Shown here piece after piece: positions 30,984 to 39,293 of a DNA stretch of 64,000 bases. The position numbers were made by a program, and so were the translations under genes. This stretch comes from CAZGSV01 sp964528605 (GTDB lineage Bacteria > Armatimonadota > Zipacnadia > CAZGSV01): positions 1-64,000 of the forward strand of contig CAZGSV010000005.1 of NCBI GenBank assembly GCA_964528605.1, read 5' to 3'. Under the pieces are notes generated by a model that saw nothing but the letters and a program-made list of their open reading frames with translations, was not told where the DNA came from and did no database searches. Position 1 is the stretch's first letter; each line of letters starts with the position of its first letter.

Positions 30984-32835
30984 AGTCGTGCCAGGCTCCC
31001 TGCTTGCGCAGGTCAAAGTAGGCTCGAAGAATCTGCTTCGCCACGGGAGCGGCGGCGGCCCCACCCATGCCGCCGAACTCGATCAGCACGGTGCACACCA
31101 CTTGCGGGTTGTCCGCCGGCGCAAAACTGGTGAACCAAGCGTGCTCGGGCAGGTCCTTCTTGGTCTCCGCGGAGCCGGTCTTGCCGCAGACGGCGACATC
31201 GCCGAGGTCCGCGGCATGGCCCGTGCCCTGCGGCCAGGCCACGGACCCGCGCATCCCTTCGCGGAGCAGCGCGAACCAGCGCTCGTCTATCTTGAGCCGG
31301 CCCTGAACCTGGGCCCGCGCCAAGGTGGCTTTCTCATCCTCGCCTTCCACCTTGCGCACCACGTGGGGCACGACCTCCAGCCCCTTGGAGGCTACGATTC
31401 CGGTCACCCGCGCGAGGGCGATGGGTGTGAGCAGAATATAGCCTTGGCCTATGGCCGCGTTGACGGTATCGCCCGCGTACCAGCGCTCGTGCCAGTGGCT
31501 CTCCTTCCAGCCGGGGCCCGGCACCACGCTGGCGACCTCCCTGGGCAGGTCCACGCCGGTCTGCGTTTCCAACCCCAGTTCCCGCGCCGTCTCAATGATG
31601 GCGTCAATGCCCGCGCGCAGGCCCGCCTCAAAGAAGAAGAGGTCGCAGGATTCCGCCACCGCGCGGACAGGGCCCACCAGTCCGTGGCCGCCGGACTTCC
31701 AACAACGTCGCACGTCCGCTCCCACTCGGTACTGCCCGCTGCAGTAGATCGTAGTGGAGGGGGTGATGGCGCCGGTGCGCAGGGCGGCCAGCATCGTGAC
31801 CATCTTGAACGTAGAGCCGGGAGGGTAGTGACCCATGTGGGCGCGCTCCAGGAAAGGCCGCCGCGGATCCTGAATCAGCGCCTGCATCTCCGCGGGCGAC
31901 ACCTGCCCGCTCAGCCGCTCCGGGTCGAAGGTGGGCGAACTCACCAGCGCGAGGATTTCGCCGTTGCGAGGATCCGTCACCAGAGCCACGCCCGTCCTGC
32001 CCGCCAACGCCCGCTCAGCCGCCTCTTGCAGGCGCGCGTCAATGGTGAGCCACACCTTGACGCCGGGCGCCGGAGCGCGACCGGGGCTCTGCCGCTGAGA
32101 CATCGCCTCCCGCAGGCCCTGCAACTCACTCAGCACTCTCGCGTTCTGGCTGGTCTCCAGCAGGCGGCCTTGAGCGTCCACCACCAGCGCCATCAGCCCG
32201 TCCCGGCCTCGCAGCGAGTGGTCGTAGCGCTTCTCCACGCCGGCCTTGCCCACGACCTGCCCGGGCCGCAAGGGCTCTCTAGACGGCTTGGCCTTCTCGA
32301 TCTCCTCCGCGCTTGCCTGCCCCACGTAGCCCACGACGTGCGCGGCCAGGGTGCCGTGGGGGTAGTAACGGCGGATGGCCTTCCGCACGAAGACGCCAGG
32401 AATGTGGGCTGCGTTCTCTTCGACCTTCTGTATCTCCTCCGAGGTCAGGTCGGACTTCACCACCACCGGCTGGTAGGCGGGCAGGGACTTGGCCTCCACC
32501 GCGTCCTTGATCAGGTCGTAGGGCACGTCCAGCAAGGTTGCCAGTTGGTGCGCCGCGAGAGTGCGCTTGCTCCGCTCGCCAACACGAGCGGGCAGCACGC
32601 ACGCCTCATATGAAGGCTTGTTGCCCGCCAGCAGAATGCCGTTGCGGTCGAGGATGGGTCCTCGCGGCGCCGCTAGCCGCAGTTCCTTCTTGGTGTTGCT
32701 CTCGCTGCGAGCGCGATAACGGGCGCCTTGCGCCACCTGCAATTCCCACAGCCGCCCCAACAACCCCGCGAAGGCCACGACCATGATAATCTGCAGCGCC
32801 CGCAGGCGGCTCTGGTAGCGCTTGTCCCCGCGCAT
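30982..32835 (-). CDS. mrdA: Penicillin-binding protein 2 (cell-elongation transpeptidase)
   Basis: 617 aa class B PBP. A short cytoplasmic start and one membrane helix (about 12-32) are followed by the pedestal domain and a transpeptidase domain with the active-site STFK in PPGSTFKMVTML, the second motif SCD in AESCDLFFF (as in many PBP2) and KTG in CGKTGSAETKK. It crosslinks peptidoglycan with RodA for rod growth. The ATG at 32835 overlaps the PBP1A stop (TGATG); an adjacent in-frame GTG at 32838 is possible. rodA and mreBCD are not in the window. Confidence 0.9.
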   Translation of the reverse strand: MRGDKRYQSRLRALQIIMVVAFAGLLGRLWELQVAQGARYRARSESNTKKELRLAAPRGPILDRNGILLAGNKPSYEACVLPARVGERSKRTLAAHQLATLLDVPYDLIKDAVEAKSLPAYQPVVVKSDLTSEEIQKVEENAAHIPGVFVRKAIRRYYPHGTLAAHVVGYVGQASAEEIEKAKPSREPLRPGQVVGKAGVEKRYDHSLRGRDGLMALVVDAQGRLLETSQNARVLSELQGLREAMSQRQSPGRAPAPGVKVWLTIDARLQEAAERALAGRTGVALVTDPRNGEILALVSSPTFDPERLSGQVSPAEMQALIQDPRRPFLERAHMGHYPPGSTFKMVTMLAALRTGAITPSTTIYCSGQYRVGADVRRCWKSGGHGLVGPVRAVAESCDLFFFEAGLRAGIDAIIETARELGLETQTGVDLPREVASVVPGPGWKESHWHERWYAGDTVNAAIGQGYILLTPIALARVTGIVASKGLEVVPHVVRKVEGEDEKATLARAQVQGRLKIDERWFALLREGMRGSVAWPQGTGHAADLGDVAVCGKTGSAETKKDLPEHAWFTSFAPADNPQVVCTVLIEFGGMGGAAAAPVAKQILRAYFDLRKQGAWHD

Positions 32836-34979
32836 CACGGACCGCCCTGTGCTTTGCCGGATCCGCCGGCCGGCTGGTTGGCTGGCGACGGCTTCGCGGG
32901 AGAGGGCTTCTCGGAAGGCACGGGCACTAGGCCGTGGTACTCCGGACGGTCCTCCTTGTAGCCGCCCGCACCCTTGCCGCCACTTGCGGAGCCGGCGCCC
33001 CCTCCCTCCCCCGCGGCAGGCTGCGCCTCCTCCGGCGTGGCTTCCTGCTTAGGTTCCTCAGCGGGAGGCAACCCGCGGAGCGAGGGTTTCTCCCCGGGGG
33101 CTCTGCCCCAGTCCTCCGCGCCCGTCGGCCCTCTCTTGGGCTCCGGCCGCGACTGCACCAGCGGCAGCGCCGCCTTAATAAACTCGCGCCAAGTCGGAGC
33201 GCACGCGGTGCCGCCGAACAGGTGGGCCGTGGCCGAGTGATCGTCGTTCCCGGCCCACACGCCCGCCGTCAGCCTCGGGGTGAAGCCCATGAACCAGACG
33301 TCGCGGTAATCGTCGGTCGTGCCGGTTTTGCCCCCGGCCTCGGGATGGACGCCCTGGGCGCGGGTGCCGGTTCCGTAGCGAATGACGTCCTGCAGCATGT
33401 CCCGCATGGTCTCCGCCGTCGAGGGCCGCAGCGCGCGTCGAGGCTTGGGGTAGAACTCCTCGATCAGCCCGCCCCTGAAGTCCTCCACCCGGATAATGGC
33501 CATGGGCTCGTAGTAGATGCCGTCGGTGGCAAAGCAGGCAAAGGCCGCGGTCAACTCCAGAAGGGTTACCTCGCCCGAGCCGATGGCGGTGGAGAGGTAC
33601 GGCTGCAGCGGCTGCCGGATCCCCATGGCGCGCGCGGTGCGAATGACGCGGTCCATTCCGATGCGATAGGCCAGGTTCACGGTCGCTGTGTTCACCGAGT
33701 TCACCAGCGCGCTCCGCAGCGTCAGCGAGCCGTATTCCTTCCTATTGGCGTTCTGCGGTGACCAGTTGCCGAACTGCCGCCGCCGCGCGTCTATGCTGTT
33801 CGAGGGCGACATGCCCAGATCAATCGCCGTCGTGTAGACGAACGGCTTGAAGGCCGAACCGGGCTGCCGTTTCGCTTGCACCGCCCGGTTCCATTGGCTT
33901 TGCCAGTAGTCCAGACCGCCCACCATCGCCAGTATCTGCCCGCTGTTGGTTTCCAGACACAGTAGGGCGCCCTGCTCCGCCCGTTGGCCGCGCAGACGCT
34001 TGGCCTGATCTTTGACCGCCTGCTCCGCGGCCTCCTGCACCTTCAGGTCCAGCGTGGTGTACACCCTTAGTCCGCCGCGGAACGTGCGCTCGTGGCCGTA
34101 TCTCGCCTCCAACTGCCGCACGACGTAGTCCGCGAAGTAGGGCGCCCTCATGGTATGCAGGGCATGCTCTACCTGCGGTTCCACGCCCAGAGGCTGGGCC
34201 ACCGCCTGGCGGCACTGCTCTGCGCTCACGTAGCCCTCGTCGCGCATCCTTTGCAGCACGTAGTTGCGCCGCCCCAGGGCGACCTTCGGGTTGCTGTAAG
34301 GCGAGTAGTAGGCGGGTCGCCGAATCACACCTGCCAGCAGCGCACATTCCGCCAGACTCAGATCCTGTGGCTTCCTGCCGAAAAAGGCGCGCGCCGCGCT
34401 GGCCACGCCGTAGGTGGCGTGACCGAAGTGCACCTGGTTGAGATACAATTCGAGTATCTCGGCTTTGGAGTACCGCCGCTCGATCTCCATAGCCAGCAGC
34501 GCCTCTTGCGCCTTGCGCGCGAGCGTCTTCTTGCGCGAAAGGTACAGATCGCGCGCTAGCTGTTGCGTCAGCGTGCTGGCGCCCTGCACCATGCGGCGCT
34601 GCTGTAGGTCGGCCTTGAGGGCGCGCATGATGCCCACAATATCCACGCCGCGATGCCTGAAGAAACGCCGGTCCTCTACGGCCACCACCGCGTGCTGCAG
34701 ATTCTTGGGAATCTCCAGCAGCGGCGTGAAGTCGCGGTCCTCCACGTAGATGGTGGCAAGCGCTTGCCCGTCCCAAGTGAGGATCTTGGTCGCCAGCGTG
34801 GGGATGAACTCGTCCAGATTGGGGTCCGCCGGCAGCGTGCGCGCCACGGCCCAGTAGCCGCCCAGCCCTACTCCCAGCGCCGTCGCCAGCAGCACCGCCA
34901 TCCCTACCTGGAATACCACCAGCAGGCGCTGCAATCTGTGCCAAATGTCCCGCTTCGGCAATATGGGCATCCGCTTCAC
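32835..34979 (-). CDS. mrcA: Penicillin-binding protein 1A (glycosyltransferase/transpeptidase)
   Basis: 714 aa class A PBP. After one membrane helix (about 18-43) the GT51 domain shows EDRRFFRHRGVD with the catalytic glutamate and STLTQQLARDLYLS. The transpeptidase domain has PGSAFKPFVY (SxxK), SVNTATVNLAY (SxN) and GGKTGTTDDYRD (KTG). A low-complexity Pro/Lys/Glu-rich tail of about 100 residues follows. I choose the GTG at 34979, because the ATG at 34985 touches the -10 box (TAGAAT 34991-34986) and cannot be in the transcript. It is co-transcribed with PBP2. Confidence 0.9.
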   Translation of the reverse strand: MKRMPILPKRDIWHRLQRLLVVFQVGMAVLLATALGVGLGGYWAVARTLPADPNLDEFIPTLATKILTWDGQALATIYVEDRDFTPLLEIPKNLQHAVVAVEDRRFFRHRGVDIVGIMRALKADLQQRRMVQGASTLTQQLARDLYLSRKKTLARKAQEALLAMEIERRYSKAEILELYLNQVHFGHATYGVASAARAFFGRKPQDLSLAECALLAGVIRRPAYYSPYSNPKVALGRRNYVLQRMRDEGYVSAEQCRQAVAQPLGVEPQVEHALHTMRAPYFADYVVRQLEARYGHERTFRGGLRVYTTLDLKVQEAAEQAVKDQAKRLRGQRAEQGALLCLETNSGQILAMVGGLDYWQSQWNRAVQAKRQPGSAFKPFVYTTAIDLGMSPSNSIDARRRQFGNWSPQNANRKEYGSLTLRSALVNSVNTATVNLAYRIGMDRVIRTARAMGIRQPLQPYLSTAIGSGEVTLLELTAAFACFATDGIYYEPMAIIRVEDFRGGLIEEFYPKPRRALRPSTAETMRDMLQDVIRYGTGTRAQGVHPEAGGKTGTTDDYRDVWFMGFTPRLTAGVWAGNDDHSATAHLFGGTACAPTWREFIKAALPLVQSRPEPKRGPTGAEDWGRAPGEKPSLRGLPPAEEPKQEATPEEAQPAAGEGGGAGSASGGKGAGGYKEDRPEYHGLVPVPSEKPSPAKPSPANQPAGGSGKAQGGP

Positions 34980-34985
34980 GGCCAT

Positions 34986-35014
34986 ATTCTACCCCCGCGA
35001 GGGCGGTGCGCCAA
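34986..35014 (-). promoter_or_regulatory. Promoter for PBP1A-PBP2 operon, directly abutting the coding region
   Basis: On the minus strand there is TTGGCG (35014-35009), a 17-bp spacer and TAGAAT (34991-34986). Six bases after the -10 box is GTG at 34979. It stands back to back with the mqnA promoter, the two -35 boxes being 10 bp apart. Confidence 0.7.
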
Positions 35015-35024
35015 CACCCTGGCG

Positions 35025-35053
35025 TTGACCAATCCGCAAGCCGCGGTTAGCAT
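35025..35053 (+). promoter_or_regulatory. Promoter for mqnA-mqnC
   Basis: TTGACC (35025-35030), a 17-bp spacer and TAGCAT (35048-35053), identical in both hexamers and spacing to the gyrB promoter. The leader is about 20 bases and carries AAGGTGA at 35067-35073. Confidence 0.72.
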
Positions 35054-35079
35054 GGCGGTGCCCCGGAAGGTGACTGGTC

Positions 35080-35826
35080 ATGGATGCTCTCCGCGTCGGC
35101 GCCGTCCCCTATCTGAACGTCCAGCCGCTGCTATACGGCTTGGCTGAACAGGTCTCGCTGACCTTCGCTCCTCCGTCCCAACTGGTTGAACTCCTGCTGC
35201 GGGGGCAGGTTCAAGTGGCCACCGTGCCCGCCTTCCACCTGTGCGAGCACGAAGGTGCCCTGATCCAGGGCGCGGCGATAACAACCCTGGGGCGGGCCGA
35301 GAGCGTTCTGCTCTTCCACCGTGGCGACCTCAGTGGTGTGCGCCGCTTGGCGCTCAACTCCGAGTCACGTACCTCCAACGCCCTCGCCCAGATCGTGCTG
35401 CGCGAGGCTTACGGCTGCTCTCCCGAGGTCGCCGTGCGTCGGCCCGACCTGGAAGCAATGCTGAGCGACTGCGACGCCGCCGTGCTCATCGGCGACTACG
35501 CCCTGTCGCGAGCCGAGACGCCTTTCCCGAGGCTTGACCTGGGCGTGGCCTGGAGCGGCCTAGCAGGGCTCCCGATGGTGTGGGCGCCGTGGGTCGCAGT
35601 GGACGAGGCTGCGGCGCGCGCCGCGCAGCCCATGCTTCTTCAGGCCAAAGAAGCCGGCCTCGCCCACTTGCCCGAAATCGCCGCCGACTACGCCCGGCGC
35701 TCGGGCCTGCCGGAGGCAACCTGCCTGCGTTATCTTACCGAGACTATGAGTTACGAGTTCGCCGAAGCCGAGCGTGAGGGACTTGCCGAGTTCCAGCGAC
35801 GCTGCCGTCAACACGGCTTGTGCTGA
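35080..35826 (+). CDS. mqnA: Chorismate dehydratase MqnA (futalosine menaquinone pathway)
   Basis: 248 aa periplasmic-binding-protein fold enzyme that dehydrates chorismate to 3-enolpyruvylbenzoate, the first step of the futalosine route to menaquinone. Conserved features are VGAVPYLNVQPLLYGL at the N-terminus, the AxVPAFHL loop, LNSESRTSNALAQIVL and DAAVLIGDYAL. The ATG has AAGGTGA 6 bases upstream. mqnC overlaps its 3' end. Its presence indicates menaquinone-based respiration. Confidence 0.9.
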   Translation: MDALRVGAVPYLNVQPLLYGLAEQVSLTFAPPSQLVELLLRGQVQVATVPAFHLCEHEGALIQGAAITTLGRAESVLLFHRGDLSGVRRLALNSESRTSNALAQIVLREAYGCSPEVAVRRPDLEAMLSDCDAAVLIGDYALSRAETPFPRLDLGVAWSGLAGLPMVWAPWVAVDEAAARAAQPMLLQAKEAGLAHLPEIAADYARRSGLPEATCLRYLTETMSYEFAEAEREGLAEFQRRCRQHGLC

Positions 35827-36889
35827 GCGCGAAGCAGCCCGCCTGCTCGAGGCGAGGCTCGCAGGACAGCGCCTCGGAGAACAGGAGGCGCTGCTCATCT
35901 GGCGCGGTGCCAGTCTCCACGAACTAGGCGACGCCGCGCACCAAGCCCGGGTTGATCGCACGCCGCCCGACCTCGTCACCTATGTGGTGGACCGCAACCT
36001 CAACTACACCAACGTCTGCTATGCCGGCTGCCGCTTCTGCGCCTTCTCGCGGCAGGAAGGCGACCCGGATGCCTTCGTGCTGTCGCCGGACGAGGTGCTG
36101 GAAAAGGTAGGGGAGGCGGCCGAGCGCGGGGCGACGCAGATTCTCATGCAAGGGGGGCTGAACCCCAAGATCGGCTTGGCCGAGGTCGCCGCGCTCTTGG
36201 GCCTGGTCAAGTCGCATTTCCCCAAGGTCCAGCTGCATTCCCTCTCCCCCCCCGAAGTCGTCCACCTAGCCCAACGAGAGAAGATGTCCTTCGCGGAGGT
36301 GCTGACCGCGCTGCGCCAGGCTGGCCTCGACTCGCTTCCGGGCGGAGGGGCGGAGATACTGGCCGAGCGCGTGCGCGCCCAACTCAGCAGCCGCAAGTGC
36401 ACGGCGGAGGAATGGCTGGAGGTCATGCGAACTGCCCATCGCCTCGGCCTGCCCACCACCGCTACCATGGTCTTCGGGCACATTGAGACGGTGGAGGAAC
36501 GTCTCCTCCACCTGCGCCGCCTGCGCGACCTGCAGGACGAGACATGCGGCTTCACCGCCTTCATACCCTGGACCTACCAGAGCCTGCGTGCCCCCCTCGG
36601 CGGCCGCACCGCCGGCGGCTATGAGTACTTGCGCACCCTCGCCCTCTCCCGCCTCTTCCTGGACAACTTTGCCAACCTACAGGTTTCTTGGCTCACTCAG
36701 GGATTGCGAATCGGGCAGGTGGCGCTCTTCTTCGGGGCCAACGACATGGGCGGCACCGTCATGGAGGAGAGAGTCGTGCGCGCCGCCGCGCCGCTTACCT
36801 CCGCCACCGAGCGGCAACTGCGCCGCCTCATAACCGCCGCGGGCTTCAGGCCGGTGAAACGCACGACCCTCTACGAGCACCTGGAATAG
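35774..36889 (+). CDS. mqnC: Cyclic dehypoxanthinylfutalosine synthase MqnC (radical SAM)
   Basis: 371 aa radical SAM enzyme that cyclises dehypoxanthine futalosine. The cluster motif CYAGCRFCAF (CX3CX2C) is followed by MQGGLNPKIG, LHSLSPPEVVHL, DSLPGGGAEIL and TTATMVFGH, all typical of the MqnC/MqnE branch, and the context plus ETCGFTAFIPW favours MqnC. The GTG at 35774 makes it overlap mqnA by 53 bases with no good Shine-Dalgarno; no other start lies close to the mqnA stop, so the N-terminus is uncertain by about 10-20 residues. mqnB, mqnD and mqnE are elsewhere. Confidence 0.88.
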   Translation: MRDLPSSSDAAVNTACAEREAARLLEARLAGQRLGEQEALLIWRGASLHELGDAAHQARVDRTPPDLVTYVVDRNLNYTNVCYAGCRFCAFSRQEGDPDAFVLSPDEVLEKVGEAAERGATQILMQGGLNPKIGLAEVAALLGLVKSHFPKVQLHSLSPPEVVHLAQREKMSFAEVLTALRQAGLDSLPGGGAEILAERVRAQLSSRKCTAEEWLEVMRTAHRLGLPTTATMVFGHIETVEERLLHLRRLRDLQDETCGFTAFIPWTYQSLRAPLGGRTAGGYEYLRTLALSRLFLDNFANLQVSWLTQGLRIGQVALFFGANDMGGTVMEERVVRAAAPLTSATERQLRRLITAAGFRPVKRTTLYEHLE

Positions 36890-36959
36890 TCCGCCGGCGG
36901 CCCGTGTCTCCCCCGCTAACCCGCCGGCGCACTTGCAATAGTGCCCACAGTGTCACACA

Positions 36960-36992
36960 CTGCCAGCCATAGGCAGTTCGTTAGGCTGGCAG
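36960..36992 (+). promoter_or_regulatory. Inverted repeat upstream of the AMMECR1 gene
   Basis: CTGCCAGCC (36960-36968) and GGCTGGCAG (36984-36992) are perfect 9-bp arms around a 15-base centre, ending just before the GGGAGGG Shine-Dalgarno. It could be an RNA hairpin near the ribosome site or an operator. Its ends CTGCCA/TGGCAG match those of the palindrome at 13534-13553. Confidence 0.45.
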
Positions 36993-37007
36993 CGGGAGGG
37001 ACAAGCG

Positions 37008-37559
37008 ATGCTCAAGGAAGAGCAGCGGGGCGCCCTGCTGAAGATCGCCAAGCGCGCCGTGGAGGCCGCAGCGTACGGTAAGTCCGAGGGCAAGCCCGAG
37101 CCGTCCGACGACCCGGACTTGCAGCGACCGTGCGCGGCCTTCGTTACTCTCGAGGGGCCGGAGGGCCTGCGGGGTTGCATCGGCACGCTGCAGGCCTCAT
37201 TGCCCCTGTGCTCCACCGTGGCGGAGATGGGCTACGCCGCCGCTTGCCGCGACCCCCGCTTCTTGCCTATCACTCCCGAAGAACTGCCCTCGCTGCACAT
37301 GGAAATCTCGGTGCTGTCCCCGCTGGAGCGCATCGCCGCCGACCAAGTGCAGCCCGGCGTTCATGGCCTGGTCATCAGGCAGGGGTTGCGCTCCGGAGCG
37401 CTGCTGCCTCAGGTGGCGCCCAAGTACGGTTGGGGCCGGGAGGAGTTCCTTAGCCAGACGTGCATCAAGGCTGGACTAGCGCCCGACGCCTGGGAGCGCG
37501 GCGCCGAGATTCAGGCCTTCACCGCGGAGGTCTTTGGCGCCCCGCTGCACGATATCTAG
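37008..37559 (+). CDS. AMMECR1 domain protein (AmmeMemoRadiSam system protein A type)
   Basis: 183 aa. ATG with GGGAGGG 7-8 bases upstream. The AMMECR1 fold is clear from FVTLEGPEGLRGCIGTLQA near residue 46, AACRDPRFLPITPEELPSLHMEISVLSPLE and RSGALLPQVAPKYGWGREEFLSQTCIKAGL. In many genomes it stands with a Memo dioxygenase and a radical SAM protein; those partners are absent here, unless the upstream mqnC is a positional coincidence. Biochemical role unknown. Confidence 0.88.
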   Translation: MLKEEQRGALLKIAKRAVEAAAYGKSEGKPEPSDDPDLQRPCAAFVTLEGPEGLRGCIGTLQASLPLCSTVAEMGYAAACRDPRFLPITPEELPSLHMEISVLSPLERIAADQVQPGVHGLVIRQGLRSGALLPQVAPKYGWGREEFLSQTCIKAGLAPDAWERGAEIQAFTAEVFGAPLHDI

Positions 37560-37621
37560 CCGGGCCGGTCACAGGCGGCCGACGGCTACGCTTTGGGGAG
37601 CCGCGGCTCTAGGCGACCAGT

Positions 37622-38329
37622 CTAGTTGATGCCCAGTTGCTGCCTCGCCTGCGCCGGCAGGCTGGCCTTCTCAGCAGCCTCTGCTGGAGAACCGCCGTAG
37701 GAGACCATCTTCCAGGCCGCGCCGTCTTTCTTGCAGAGAGCGTAGCCCGCGCCGACACCCGTCACCGAGCCCTTGCAGATCGCCCAGTTACCGGCGATCT
37801 TCACGTCGGAAACCGTGAGTTTGCCCCCGGGCGCCAACTTGGCAATCCCGGCTTCCACTGCCTTGATGACCCCAGGCTTCTCGCTCGCGGAAGGCGCCGC
37901 CGCCGTCGCCGCAGCAGGCTTGGCAGCAGTTGGCTTGGCGGCTGTCGCGGCGGTGGAAGGCTTAGCGGTCGCGGCCGGCTTGGGCTTTGCGGCGGCAGGC
38001 TTCGTGGCTGGTGCACCTGGTTTGGCGATGCCGCCTGGGGCAGGTGTCACGATGCCCTTAGGCTTGGCCGGCCCAGGAGCGGGGGTCTCTACGCCGCCGG
38101 ACGGCCCGGCCTGCTCTGTCAGCCCTCCGGGCTTCTCTTCCGGGGTGGCCGCTTTAGTGCCTTCCTCTAACGCCGGAGTCTCGCTCGGCGCGCCCTTCCC
38201 TACCTCCACCTCGGGAGCGCCGGCGCTTTGCACCTGCTCCTTCTCTTGCGCCTTCTTCCCACACCCCAGCACCACCACACATCCCAGAGCAAACGCCACC
38301 ATGAGCAGGACCACGGCCGCATTGCGCAT
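37622..38329 (-). CDS. Ala/Pro/Lys-rich lipoprotein with small C-terminal domain
   Basis: 235 aa. The ATG at 38329 has GGAGG 9 bases upstream. The signal peptide ends in a lipobox (VVVLGC, modified cysteine near residue 22). Residues 30-155 are low-complexity Pro/Ala/Lys/Thr repeats (AAKPTAAKPAAATAAA), likely a flexible span through the cell wall. A folded C-terminal part of about 80 residues (VIKAVEAGIAKLAPGGKLTV to the end) has two cysteines, possibly disulphide-bonded. Family not recognised. The promoter is at 38369-38396. Confidence 0.6.
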   Translation of the reverse strand: MRNAAVVLLMVAFALGCVVVLGCGKKAQEKEQVQSAGAPEVEVGKGAPSETPALEEGTKAATPEEKPGGLTEQAGPSGGVETPAPGPAKPKGIVTPAPGGIAKPGAPATKPAAAKPKPAATAKPSTAATAAKPTAAKPAAATAAAPSASEKPGVIKAVEAGIAKLAPGGKLTVSDVKIAGNWAICKGSVTGVGAGYALCKKDGAAWKMVSYGGSPAEAAEKASLPAQARQQLGIN

Positions 38330-38368
38330 CTGCCATCGCCTCCAACACTGCAACTTGGGTAGGCGACA

Positions 38369-38396
38369 AGTTTAGCGCGCCCCGCCATGCCGTCAA
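38369..38396 (-). promoter_or_regulatory. Promoter for the lipoprotein gene
   Basis: On the minus strand there is TTGACG (38396-38391), a 16-bp spacer and TAAACT (38374-38369), giving a leader of about 35 bases. Confidence 0.55.
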
Positions 38397-38494
38397 CCGC
38401 GCCACCCGGCGCCCCCCTTCCAGCCAGGACCGCTCGCTTGCGGGAAACGGCGCGGGCGATTAGGCTCGGTGCGAAAGGAGGGCGCGCAGCCCCC

Positions 38495-39271
38495 ATGTTG
38501 CCGACCACGAAGATCGCAGGCTACTACATTACCCGTCTGTTGCTGGGCAGTAACCCCTTCAATGGTTTCTCTCACTTCTCTCCCGCTCGCGACCGCTGGC
38601 TCAACGAGTACTTCACGGTGGACCGCATCGCCGAGTTATTCGAGGGCTGCGTCCAGGCCGGCATCAACGCCCTGCTCGGCTCCTATACCGACAAGTTGGC
38701 GCAGGCCATCAGCAAGTTCTGGAGCCGCCATCCGCGCGAGTCCTTCCACTGGATCGCCTACACCCACGGCGGGCTGGAGATGCTGCACCAGTCCATCAAG
38801 ATGATCGCCGAGGCCGGGGCCGCGGGCTGCTACGTGCAGGGCGGCATCACCTACTCCCTGCTGCGGCAGGACGAGCACCGCATTGAGCGCCTGGAGCAAG
38901 CCAACGCTTTCATCCGCGAGCAGGGAATGTTCCCGGGCATAGGCACGCACGAGCCCACGGCCATTGACATTGCGGAGGAGCGCGGCTACGACGCGGAGTT
39001 CTACGTGATGTCGCTGAACTACACGGACACCTTCTCCTTTTGGGGCCACCATGAGCACACCGCGGCCATCATCCGCCGGGCGAGCAAGCCCGTGATCGCG
39101 ATCAAGACGCTCGGGGCCGGGCGCATTGAGCCCGAGCGCGGTTTCCATTACGCCTTCAGGTCCATGAAGCCCGGCGACCTTATCGCCGTCGGCCTCATCT
39201 CCCGGCAAGAGGCGGAGTACGACGCCGAGGTGGCGCACCAGATACTTCGGGACTTGGGGCAGGCCAGTTAG
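38495..39271 (+). CDS. Predicted TIM-barrel protein, function unknown
   Basis: 258 aa, no signal peptide. Alternating strands and helices (LLLGSNPFNG, GINALLGSYTDKL, HWIAYTHGG, GCYVQGGITYS, VIAIKTLGAG, IAVGLISRQE) suggest a TIM barrel distantly like aldo/keto reductases, but the Tyr/Lys/His tetrad is not evident. The ATG at 38495 has AAAGGAGG 13 bases upstream, a wide spacing. A weak promoter (TTGCGG-17-TAGGCT, 38438-38466) lies upstream. It is 22 bases before the large membrane protein gene, so the two are likely one operon. Confidence 0.55.
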   Translation: MLPTTKIAGYYITRLLLGSNPFNGFSHFSPARDRWLNEYFTVDRIAELFEGCVQAGINALLGSYTDKLAQAISKFWSRHPRESFHWIAYTHGGLEMLHQSIKMIAEAGAAGCYVQGGITYSLLRQDEHRIERLEQANAFIREQGMFPGIGTHEPTAIDIAEERGYDAEFYVMSLNYTDTFSFWGHHEHTAAIIRRASKPVIAIKTLGAGRIEPERGFHYAFRSMKPGDLIAVGLISRQEAEYDAEVAHQILRDLGQAS

Positions 39272-39293
39272 GCAAAGGGCGGCTTGGCCGCAT

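Noticed and set aside
30988..32613. 541-codon plus-strand open frame opposite PBP2
   Set aside because: PBP2 motifs on the minus strand are unambiguous; the antisense frame has no recognisable domain.
37598..37609. 12-bp palindrome GAGCCGCGGCTC after the AMMECR1 gene
   Set aside because: As RNA it gives only a 4-bp stem with a CGCG loop and no U-run; it is too weak to call a terminator in GC-rich DNA.
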